From NCBI RefSeq assembly GCF_026109735.1, contig NZ_CP069620.1:2232001-2296000 (forward strand): a DNA stretch of 64,000 bases, in the 5' to 3' direction. Made by a program: the position numbers and the translations under genes. Positions 17,514-25,900 of this stretch are shown one piece after another. The notes under the pieces were generated by a model. That model had not been told where the DNA came from. It was given only the letters and a program-made list of their open reading frames with translations, and ran no database searches. Origin of the DNA: Salinimicrobium tongyeongense. Lineage in GTDB: Bacteria > Bacteroidota > Bacteroidia > Flavobacteriales > Flavobacteriaceae. Positions within the stretch are counted from its first letter, which is position 1; each line of letters starts with the position of its first letter.

Positions 17514-18623
17514 TTGGTACAACTACACGATCTAAAATTTACTCCTTTTATTTCTGAAGCCGAAATCAATGCAGGCATAGAAAAAGTGGCTGCACAGATA
17601 AATGCCGATTTTGGAGACAAAACGCCCGTCTTTCTTGGGGTTTTAAACGGCGCTTTTCTTTTTGCGTCTGAAGTTATTAAGAGATTTAAGGGAGACTGTG
17701 AAGTGAACTTTGTGAAGCTTAGTTCTTATGAAGGTACGGGAACCACAGGCAATGTGGAATCCCTAATGGGTATTACAAGTCCGCTTAAGGGTCGTAATGT
17801 AGTGGTTATTGAAGATATTGTTGACACTGGGAACACCCTGGAAAGTATCGATAAGATCCTTAAAAGGGAAGAAGTGAACCAATATAAAATTGCAACTTTA
17901 TTTTACAAGCCGGCATCTTACAAAAAGAGCCTTCCCATAGATTATGTGGGAATGGAGATCCCCAATGATTTTATAGTAGGATATGGCCTTGATTATAACG
18001 GGCTGGGCAGAAATCTCACCCAGGTCTATAAACTTAAAAACAGTAAAATGACAAACATTGTTTTGTTTGGGCCTCCTGGCGCAGGAAAAGGAACCCAGGC
18101 GTCTATTCTGAAAAATCATTACAACCTGAAACACATTTCTACAGGAGATGTCTTTAGGTACAATATCAAGAATGAAACTGAACTTGGGAAACTTGCGAAA
18201 GCATACATGGATAAAGGCCAGCTGGTGCCCGATAGCATTACCATTGATATGCTGAAGGCAGAAGTACGCCAGTCAAGTGAAGGGAACGGGTTTATTTTTG
18301 ACGGATTTCCTCGCACAGTGGCACAGGCCGAAGCACTTGAAGAATTCCTTCAGGAAGAGGGCACCCAGGTTAGCGCCATGATCGCCCTTGAGGTTGATGA
18401 CGAAATTCTTGTAGAGCGTTTGCTGGAGCGTGGCAAAACATCGGGCCGGCCAGATGATGCCAATGAGCTTGTTATTCGCAAGAGAATAAAGGTATATTAT
18501 GAAGAAACCGCTATTTTAAAGCAGTTTTATTTAAAACAGAATAAGTATTTTGGAATAAACGGGGTGGGTTCTATTGAAGAGATCACTGCGCGTTTAAAAG
18601 AAGCTATTGACCAGCTGGTATAA
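17514..18623 (+). CDS. adk: Hypoxanthine phosphoribosyltransferase-adenylate kinase fusion
   Basis: Two enzymes in one 369-residue chain. Residues 1-175 are a purine phosphoribosyltransferase with the PRPP loop VVVIEDIVDTGNTL (Glu100-Asp101), which salvages hypoxanthine or guanine. Residues 179-369 are adenylate kinase with P-loop GPPGAGKGTQ at 186-195, DGFPRT and a short lid (RGKTSGRPDD). An internal ATG at 18048 stands exactly where the kinase domain begins. The outer frame reaches a TTG at 17475, but a promoter box at 17485-17492 suggests the TTG at 17514 (MVQLHDLKF). The fusion is, to my knowledge, usual in this family. obgE follows after 29 bases. Confidence 0.92.
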   Translation: MVQLHDLKFTPFISEAEINAGIEKVAAQINADFGDKTPVFLGVLNGAFLFASEVIKRFKGDCEVNFVKLSSYEGTGTTGNVESLMGITSPLKGRNVVVIEDIVDTGNTLESIDKILKREEVNQYKIATLFYKPASYKKSLPIDYVGMEIPNDFIVGYGLDYNGLGRNLTQVYKLKNSKMTNIVLFGPPGAGKGTQASILKNHYNLKHISTGDVFRYNIKNETELGKLAKAYMDKGQLVPDSITIDMLKAEVRQSSEGNGFIFDGFPRTVAQAEALEEFLQEEGTQVSAMIALEVDDEILVERLLERGKTSGRPDDANELVIRKRIKVYYEETAILKQFYLKQNKYFGINGVGSIEEITARLKEAIDQLV

Positions 18624-18652
18624 GAACTACCGTTGGGTAAAGATGATATAGG

Positions 18653-19663
18653 ATGACTGAAGGGAATTTTGTTGATTACGTTAAGATACACGTAGCCTCG
18701 GGTAACGGAGGTAAAGGATCGGCTCATTTGCACCGTGAAAAATACATTGCAAAGGGCGGGCCCGATGGAGGAGATGGAGGCCGTGGAGGGCATGTGATCA
18801 TAAAAGGGAACAAAAACCTTTGGACGCTTTTTCACCTCAAATTTAAAAGGCATATCAAAGCCGGGCACGGCGAGCATGGCAGCAAACAGCGCAGCACCGG
18901 TGCCGACGGGCAGGATGAGATCATTGAAGTGCCCCTGGGTACCGTGATTCGGGATACCGAAACTCAAAATATTCTGCACGAGATCACCGAAGACGGGCAG
19001 GAAATAATTGTTGCTGAAGGTGGAAAAGGCGGGCTGGGCAACTGGCATTTCAAATCGTCAACCAATCAGACGCCCAGGTACGCACAGCCGGGTATTCCGG
19101 GGGAGGAAGAAGATATTACCCTTGAGCTTAAAATTCTGGCCGATGTTGGTCTCGTAGGATTTCCAAATGCCGGAAAATCTACTTTACTTTCAGTAATTAC
19201 AGCGGCTAAACCCAAAATAGCCGATTATGAATTCACTACCCTAAAACCTAATTTGGGAATAGTGGAATACCGTGACTTCAAAACTTTTGTAGTAGCCGAT
19301 ATTCCCGGGATTATTGAAGGTGCGGCTGAAGGGAGAGGTATTGGTCACAGGTTTTTGAGGCACATTGAACGCAACTCGACCCTTCTCTTTCTTATACCTG
19401 CCGATGCAAAGGATATTGTAAAGCAGTATGAGATCCTGGTAGATGAACTAAGGCGTTATAACCCCGAACTTCTTGATAAAGACAGGCTGGTGGCTATTTC
19501 AAAAAGCGATATGCTCGATGAGGAGTTAAAAGCTGAAATGAAGGCGCAACTCGATGGGGAACTTAATGCTCCATACTTATTTATTTCATCTGTAGCGCAG
19601 CAGGGCTTGACCCAGCTTAAAGATAAGCTTTGGGAAATGCTGAATAAAGAGGAGTCTGTTTAA
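18653..19663 (+). CDS. obgE: Obg-family GTPase
   Basis: Ribosome-associated GTPase involved in large-subunit assembly and stress control. The 336 residues show the glycine-rich Obg fold (1-158, with [12 protein letters not shown] near 32-43), then the G domain: G1 GFPNAGKST near 168-176, G3 DIPGIIEGA and G4 SKSD near 283. No C-terminal OCT extension is present, as in many short Obg proteins. It follows hpt-adk closely and is probably co-transcribed. Confidence 0.96.
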   Translation: MTEGNFVDYVKIHVASGNGGKGSAHLHREKYIAKGGPDGGDGGRGGHVIIKGNKNLWTLFHLKFKRHIKAGHGEHGSKQRSTGADGQDEIIEVPLGTVIRDTETQNILHEITEDGQEIIVAEGGKGGLGNWHFKSSTNQTPRYAQPGIPGEEEDITLELKILADVGLVGFPNAGKSTLLSVITAAKPKIADYEFTTLKPNLGIVEYRDFKTFVVADIPGIIEGAAEGRGIGHRFLRHIERNSTLLFLIPADAKDIVKQYEILVDELRRYNPELLDKDRLVAISKSDMLDEELKAEMKAQLDGELNAPYLFISSVAQQGLTQLKDKLWEMLNKEESV

Positions 19664-19688
19664 TTCCTGTTAATCTCTTAATTTTCAG

Positions 19689-19720
19689 TGGTGTTTTCTG
19701 TAAATTTAAGGAAAACACCA
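19689..19720 (+). promoter_or_regulatory. Inverted repeat around a -7-like box before the DUF4136 gene
   Basis: TGGTGTTTTC (19689-19698) and GAAAACACCA (19711-19720) are perfect 10-base arms around a 12-base centre holding TAAATTTA, one base from the TAnnTTTG box. The right arm ends 2 bases before the ATG. Either an operator or an RNA hairpin masking the start. Confidence 0.5.
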
Positions 19721-19722
19721 GT

Positions 19723-20244
19723 ATGAGATTTTTAAAAATATTCTGTTTGTGTGCCATGATAAGCGCCTGTGGAGGACCAAGGGCAGCTTACGACTACGAT
19801 GACCAAATTAATTTTTCCAACTATAATTCTATAGGCATTTATCCTGAAATGCGTACCGGGCTGAGTGAGCTCGATGAAAACCGGCTGCTTAACAGTGTCA
19901 AAAATGCCATTAAGGAGAGGGGTTTATCTGCCTCTACAACTCCCAATCTTTACCTCAATATTTATTCGGAACAGTACCAGGAACCCAGCCGCAACCGTTT
20001 GGGAGTGGGAATAGGCGGTACCGGAGGGAATGTGGGAGTAGGGGTGAGCGGTGGGATTCCCTTAGGAGGACCGGAGAGCTTTCTTCAGCTTACTTTTGAC
20101 CTGATAGATGTTCAAAGAGACGAACTGGTATGGCAGGCGGTTGTGAACAGTAAATTTGACTTCAACTGGAGCCCTTCGAAAAGACAACAACAGTTTGATA
20201 AAATTGTAAATGAAGCTCTGGAAGGTTACCCTCCAAAAAGGTGA
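19723..20244 (+). CDS. DUF4136 lipoprotein
   Basis: A 173-residue envelope protein with a lipobox, MISAC, placing the lipidated Cys at residue 16. The mature part has a YDDQINFSNYNSIGIYP start as in DUF4136, a Gly-rich segment near 95-120 (GVGIGGTGGNVGVGVSGG), and a C-terminal strand/helix region (LVWQAVVNSKFDFNWSP). The family has no known function; members are anchored in the outer or inner membrane of Bacteroidota. Ends before the bidirectional hairpin at 20277. Confidence 0.85.
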   Translation: MRFLKIFCLCAMISACGGPRAAYDYDDQINFSNYNSIGIYPEMRTGLSELDENRLLNSVKNAIKERGLSASTTPNLYLNIYSEQYQEPSRNRLGVGIGGTGGNVGVGVSGGIPLGGPESFLQLTFDLIDVQRDELVWQAVVNSKFDFNWSPSKRQQQFDKIVNEALEGYPPKR

Positions 20245-20270
20245 TTTTAGGATTATTTTTTAAACTCATA

Positions 20271-20303
20271 AAAAAAGCCCCGATTTCTCGGGGCCTTCTT
20301 TTT
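20271..20303. terminator. Bidirectional rho-independent terminator
   Basis: GCCCCGA (20277-20283), TTTC loop, TCGGGGC (20288-20294), with six A before and T-rich sequence after. It serves the DUF4136 gene on the plus strand and the OmpA-family gene on the minus strand. Confidence 0.88.
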
Positions 20304-20325
20304 GGCTGGTTAGTTAAATTGTAGC

Positions 20326-22014
20326 CTAGTTTTGGTCATCATCGGCTGCTTCAGGCTGATCTTGCAGGTAAGGAGTGCTTCCTGTAATTTCAGTGAATTC
20401 ACTTCTTCTGTTGCGGGCATATTCAGCAGCAGTACACATATTAGGTCTTGTACAGTCATTCAATGGCACTTCTTCACCATATCCTTTTGGAACCAGCCTG
20501 TCACGGCTTATTCCCTGAGACACTAGATACTCGAGAGTAGACTCGGCACGACGCTGAGAAAGGTCCATATTGTATTTATCTGACCCACGGGCATCGGCGT
20601 GAGATCCAATTTCGATTTTAAGCATTGGATAGTTCTTCATGATCTCAGCTACACGGTTAAGGGTAGGTTCAGATTCAGGTTTGATGGTTGCTTTGTCGAA
20701 ATCGAAGTAAATGTTTCCAACTCCTGCGATTTGTCTTCTACCGGTTTCAGGATTGATCTCCATTTCTTCTTTAGGAAGGATTGGAGGTGTGTAGTCTTCT
20801 CTGGTGAAAGCGTAAAGGTTATCAGATCCTCTTCTGTTGGAAGCAAGATATCCTTTTTCTTCTCCTTCTTTAAGTACAAAAGCAAAGTCATCAAATTCAC
20901 TGTTTAGAGAGTTTCCAAGGTTTTGAGCCTCTCCAAAAGTTCCATTTGTTTGCTCACTTTTAAATACATCAAGGTTACCGTAACCCATGTGGCCATCGGA
21001 AGTGAAATAAAGCGTTCCGTCATTAGCAATGTAAGGGAACTGCTCGCGGTGAGCAGTGTTTACATTTGGCCCGAGGTTTACGGGTTCACCAAAGGTTCCG
21101 TCTTCGTTAACAGCCACGCTGTAGATGTCAAATGACCCCATAGATCCTGGCATATCACTGGCGAAGTAAAGAGTAGAACCGTCTTCACTTAAGGTTGGGT
21201 GCTCTACGGAATACTGGTCGCTGGTGAAAGGCAAGGCTTCAATGTTTGTCCATTCTCCATCAACAAGCTCGGCGCGGTAAATTCTAATGGTAGCTACAGG
21301 TACTTCGGCCCAGTCAACTTTAACCCTTCTAGAGTTAGTACGGTCAAAGTACATAGTTTTTCCATCGGTAGAAAAAGCCGCTGAACTTTCGTGAGTATCG
21401 GTGTTGATCTTGTCGTTGAACAAAGCGATGTTGCTTAGTTTACCTTCATCATCAATATCGGCTACGTAAAGGTCAAGATAAGGTTTCTTGTTCCATGCGT
21501 AAATTGGCCGGGATTGATTGCGGGTAGAGGCAAAAACGATGCGGTCACCCATAAAAGTAATTCCGAAGTCTGAAGACGCTGCGTTCTGCATTACCTGGTT
21601 GGTAGTGTAAGTGTGAGATACAGCGGTATCAAGCTTTGAAGTCCACTCTTCAAAATCTACAGTTTCGTTGTAGTACTGGCTAAAATATTTGTCGGCTTCT
21701 TCGTCCTGTCCTGTAGCACGAAGGGCATGAGCAAACCTGAAAGAATATTCGGGTGCAACGCTGCCGTCATTGTATTTCAGAAAAAGGCTGCGGTAGGTTT
21801 CTGCCGCATTGCCCATTCTGTTTGTAAAGAAATAGGAGTCTCCTAATTTCTGAAGGACTTCCTGATCCTTATCCTGAACTAACCGGTACTCTTCAGAAGC
21901 GTCCATATAGGCTCTCTGGTTGAATAAACGGTTAGCTTTCTTTACCTGCGAACTCTGGGCCACGGCCGAGAATCCAATAAGGATAGCTAAAAGTGTTGTA
22001 TAAAGTTTTTTCAT
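20326..22014 (-). CDS. OmpA-family protein with PD40 repeats (T9SS-cassette type)
   Basis: A 562-residue exported protein. The signal peptide ends near residue 19 (SAVAQ). A TPR-like segment covers about 25-125, PD40/WD40-like propeller repeats cover about 150-400 (GKTMYFDRT, GSTLYFASDMPGS, GTLYFTSDGH), and a C-terminal OmpA domain covers about 430-540 (YFDFDKATIKPES, SHADARGS, RRAESTLEYL), expected to bind peptidoglycan. This domain order is that of the PorE/SprE-like partners encoded beside PorP/SprF proteins. It is the last of three minus-strand genes. It probably links an outer-membrane complex for the secreted protein upstream to the cell wall. Confidence 0.9.
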   Translation of the reverse strand: MKKLYTTLLAILIGFSAVAQSSQVKKANRLFNQRAYMDASEEYRLVQDKDQEVLQKLGDSYFFTNRMGNAAETYRSLFLKYNDGSVAPEYSFRFAHALRATGQDEEADKYFSQYYNETVDFEEWTSKLDTAVSHTYTTNQVMQNAASSDFGITFMGDRIVFASTRNQSRPIYAWNKKPYLDLYVADIDDEGKLSNIALFNDKINTDTHESSAAFSTDGKTMYFDRTNSRRVKVDWAEVPVATIRIYRAELVDGEWTNIEALPFTSDQYSVEHPTLSEDGSTLYFASDMPGSMGSFDIYSVAVNEDGTFGEPVNLGPNVNTAHREQFPYIANDGTLYFTSDGHMGYGNLDVFKSEQTNGTFGEAQNLGNSLNSEFDDFAFVLKEGEEKGYLASNRRGSDNLYAFTREDYTPPILPKEEMEINPETGRRQIAGVGNIYFDFDKATIKPESEPTLNRVAEIMKNYPMLKIEIGSHADARGSDKYNMDLSQRRAESTLEYLVSQGISRDRLVPKGYGEEVPLNDCTRPNMCTAAEYARNRRSEFTEITGSTPYLQDQPEAADDDQN

Positions 22015-22026
22015 GTTTCTTAGGTT

Positions 22027-22986
22027 TTAGAAGAATCTTGGGGATACGTTGTAACCTTTTGAAAGGCCAAGAAGATCAAGGTCAAACAGTACCATGATCT
22101 CATGAGTACCATCATTAAAGTCACTTAGGTTTCCTGTGGTATAATCGTAGGCGTACCCTATTCTTAGTTCAGGAGTAACTCTAAAGTTCACAAGTCCGCT
22201 TACTGTTTCATCAAATCTATAAGCCACACCTGCTTCAAAACGGTTGTAAAGAAGCACGTTTGCTGTAATGTCAACAGAAAGAGGGGCTCCTTCTACCGCA
22301 CGGGCCATGAAGGCTGGTTTAAGCTTTAAATTTGGGTTTAGGTCAAACACATACCCCCCGGTAAGGAAGTAGTGAATATTTTCCTCTCCCAAACGAGCCA
22401 GTCCAGTTTTGTTTTCAAGATGTTTTGATGTGAAAAGGTTTGGTGCCGAAAGACCTACATAGTATTTATCACCAAACCAGTAAGCACCAACTCCAAAATT
22501 TGGAAATACTTCACTAAGGTTTTGAGCAGCAGGATCAACCTGATTGTTGCCTGTCTCAAGGGCAGTGAGGTTTGCATCAAAGAAAGTAACCCCTGCCTTT
22601 ACCCCAAAAGATAATTTTGAAGTTTCGGATACCGGTAGTACATAAGCCACATCGGCATACAGGTTATTTTCTTTAACAATATCACCAATTTCGTCGTGAA
22701 CTATAGAGATCCCAGCTTCAAGCCTTTCGCTTAACCCTGTATGGGCAAAGAAATTAGCAGTTTCAGGAGCTCCTTCCATCCCGGCCCATTGGTTTCTATA
22801 TATACCACCAACGTTTAGTATTCCCAGGTCATCTATTGCATAAGCGGGGTTAATTACGCTCATGTTATACATATACTGAGTATACATGGGATCTTGTTGT
22901 GCATTACCCTTTAGTGAAAAAAGGGCAATGCAAACAACTGTAAAAATTTTTATAAAAGAATTTCTCATTTGTTTCGAATATTTCAA
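22027..22986 (-). CDS. Type IX secretion PorP/SprF family outer membrane protein
   Basis: A 319-residue protein with a signal peptide (cleavage near residue 29, NAQQDP), then the family start DPMYTQYMYNMSVINPAYA and IYRNQWAGMEGAP. The rest alternates polar and hydrophobic residues as in a beta-barrel and ends with a basic and aromatic tail (NVSPRFF). PorP/SprF proteins assist delivery or surface anchoring of T9SS cargo. It lies directly between the cargo gene (2-base gap) and the OmpA gene (12-base gap), so all three are probably co-transcribed. Confidence 0.92.
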   Translation of the reverse strand: MKYSKQMRNSFIKIFTVVCIALFSLKGNAQQDPMYTQYMYNMSVINPAYAIDDLGILNVGGIYRNQWAGMEGAPETANFFAHTGLSERLEAGISIVHDEIGDIVKENNLYADVAYVLPVSETSKLSFGVKAGVTFFDANLTALETGNNQVDPAAQNLSEVFPNFGVGAYWFGDKYYVGLSAPNLFTSKHLENKTGLARLGEENIHYFLTGGYVFDLNPNLKLKPAFMARAVEGAPLSVDITANVLLYNRFEAGVAYRFDETVSGLVNFRVTPELRIGYAYDYTTGNLSDFNDGTHEIMVLFDLDLLGLSKGYNVSPRFF

Positions 22987-22988
22987 AA

Positions 22989-25900
22989 TTATCTGCTTAA
23001 GTATACTCTACCTTGAATAGGAGCGGTCTGTCCGTCGTTATAGTTAAGGATGTAGAAGTAAACTCCTACAGGAAGCACACCGTTACCGAATGATCCTTCC
23101 GAAGAAGTTCCATCCCATCCCTGAGATCTTCCTACCTGACCTTTATAGACAGCTTCACCCCATCTATTGTAGATCTCCATCATGTGATTTGGATATTCTG
23201 AAGAAATGTTCTCAATGACAAACTTATCATTGATGCTATCGCCGTTTGGTGAGAATATTTCAGGAATAACAACTTCACAGTTTTCTAAGGTAACATCTAC
23301 ACGAGTTCTGGTAGAACTTTCACATCCAGAAGTAGCATCAACGGCAGCGGCGAATAAAGTTGTGCCATTTTGCAGCGGAGTGGATGGAGATACAGTTTCT
23401 GAACCTGTAGCGGTAGTGTACCATACAAGATCTCCGTTAGCAATAACGCTTCCTTCAAGATTAGCTACGGTCAACTGCTGGCCGGCACATAATTGTTCGG
23501 GTTCAGTTAACAAAGCTGGTGCGTCTACGTCATTAAGTGTTACCGTGACAGCTGTAGCATCAGATACACAACCAGTGGTATTTGTTTGTGTTACATAGTA
23601 GGTTCCAGCAGTAAGCCCTTGTGTAGCATCAAGTTCTGTATCAAGTGTTTCTTCAGCATATACTGAGAATACGGCACCGTCTTCACCAGAGATCACAAGA
23701 TCGGCCACAGTCGCGCTGGCAGCACAACCATCAAATGGGGTCACTGTTGGAGCGGCGGGAGTGTTTTCTTCGTTGCACTCTGGCTCCTCTGTTCCAACAA
23801 TTACAGTAACTGTAGCTGAATCTGAACATCCGTTGTCGCTTGTCACAGTGTAAGTGTAAACACCTTCGGCATCGGTTGCAGGGTCGAAAGTTGCATCAAC
23901 TTCGTCACCTTCAAAAGTCCATGTCCCGCCTGTCTCTGGAGATCCGCCAAGTTCGGCGAAAAGGTCTACTGTTTCTGTTGCATCTTCTTCGAGATTTACA
24001 GTAGCATTTTCTCCGGCATTAGGGTTTTCAAGAACAGTAACAGTAAGTACGGCAGAATCTGTACACTGACCAGTTCCTACTGTGTAAGTAGTAGTGAAGT
24101 CTCCAAATTTGCTATTGATGTTGTAGTCGTCAATAATTTCCTGAATGCTTGGGTTAAAGCTTCCATTTGTAGCCACTCCTGATTCAAGAAGGCTTATATA
24201 AAGATTTCTAACACCTGCATTGGAGAGATTTTCTACTTCAGAATTACAAACTTCTACTGAGTTGTCTGCTCCTGCATTGGCAGTGTTAGCAGTTACATTA
24301 ACAGTAAAGGTAGTAGAAGCACTTCCTTCTATACAACTTTCAGTATCACCTTCTTCAACGGTGTAAGTGATGGTGAAAGCACCTTCTTCAGATACGTCCA
24401 ACATACCATCAGTAATTACTCCTGAAGCATCAGAGAAAGTTCCGCCTAAAGTGTTGTCATTATTAAGGAAATCAAACAGGTTAAGGGTTCCTTCTGCAGT
24501 ACAGGTTGTAATATCACTAATGTCACCTGTGCTTGCAGGTTCAGTAGGTACTATTGTTACCGTTAGTTCTACTGAGTCGGTACACTCTCCATTGGTTAGC
24601 GTATAGGTTGTTGTGAAATCACCAAAGCCATCTTCATCAGCCTGGTACATAGCTGAAATCTCAGCTGGAGTTGGGCTAAATGTTCCCTCTCTAGATACTC
24701 CTGCATCCAAAAGTTCGAAATAGAATTTCCTTATTTCGTCAATACTTGGGAAAGTAGTTTGTACATCCGTTTCACAAACATCTGCTGAACTGTCTGTTCC
24801 GGCATCTACAATACCTGTGCAAGGATCAGTTGATACTGTAACAGTAACAGTAGCTGAATCCATACAGCCTTCATAACCTACAGTGTAAGTAAAAGTTCCT
24901 GGTTCGTCCGTAGCTGGATCAAAAGTTCCGTCTCCGTTACTCCAGGTTCCACCTTGCTGTGCGTTTTCCCCTAAATATTCAAATAGGGTAACTTCATCGT
25001 CTTCTGTAGTTAAAGTAACAGTAGCGTCATCACCGGCAAAAGCTTCAGCGACTACATTAATTGTAAGTTCGTAAGATTTTCCGTTTACTGTGTACACCGA
25101 TGTGAACTCTCCCAAACCATCTTCATCTGCCTGATATTTAGCAGCCATTTGAGCGGGAGTAGGGTTGAATGATCCATTAGCAGAGGTTACTTCCGCAGGT
25201 AGAAGACTGAAATAATAATTTTTAATTGCATCAATGCTAGGGAAAATTGTTTGAACATCGGCAAGACACACTATACCAGAACTAACGCTTGGATTTGAAG
25301 GGTCGGGGGTATCTGTCACCACAACTGTAACTACTGCAGAATCCATACATCCTTCATATCCTATAGTGTAAGTAAAACTACCAGACTCGTCTGTAGAAGG
25401 ATCAAAGAATCCATTTCCTTTACTCCAGGTTCCACCTTGTTGAGCATTTTCTCCAAGGTATTCGAATAGATTCACGACGTCATCTTCTGTAGTTAAAGCA
25501 ACTGTGACGTCATCACCTGCTTCAGCTTCAGTAACTACATTAATGGTAAGTTCGTAAGATTTTCCGTTTACCGTGTACACCGATGTGAACTCTCCCAAAC
25601 CATCTTCATCTGCCTGATATTTAGCAGCCATTTGAGCGGGAGTCGGGTTGAATGATCCGTTAGCAGAGGTTACTTCCGCAGGTAGAAGACTGAAATAATA
25701 ATTTTTAATTGCATCAATGCTGGGGAAAATTGTTTGAACATCGGCAAGACACACCACACCAAAACCAACCCCTGGATCGGTTGGGTCTGTAGTTAGGGTA
25801 ACAACTACAGAAGCAGAATCTGTACAACCGCCTGTGCCTACAGTATAAGTGTAAGTGCCAGCTGCATCTGTGGCAGGATTAAAAGTGCCATTGCCAGAGC

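Noticed and set aside
17475-18623. Hpt-Adk as a frameshift or assembly join of two genes
   Set aside because: The frame is continuous through a sensible linker, both domains are complete, and the fusion is a recognised arrangement in this family.
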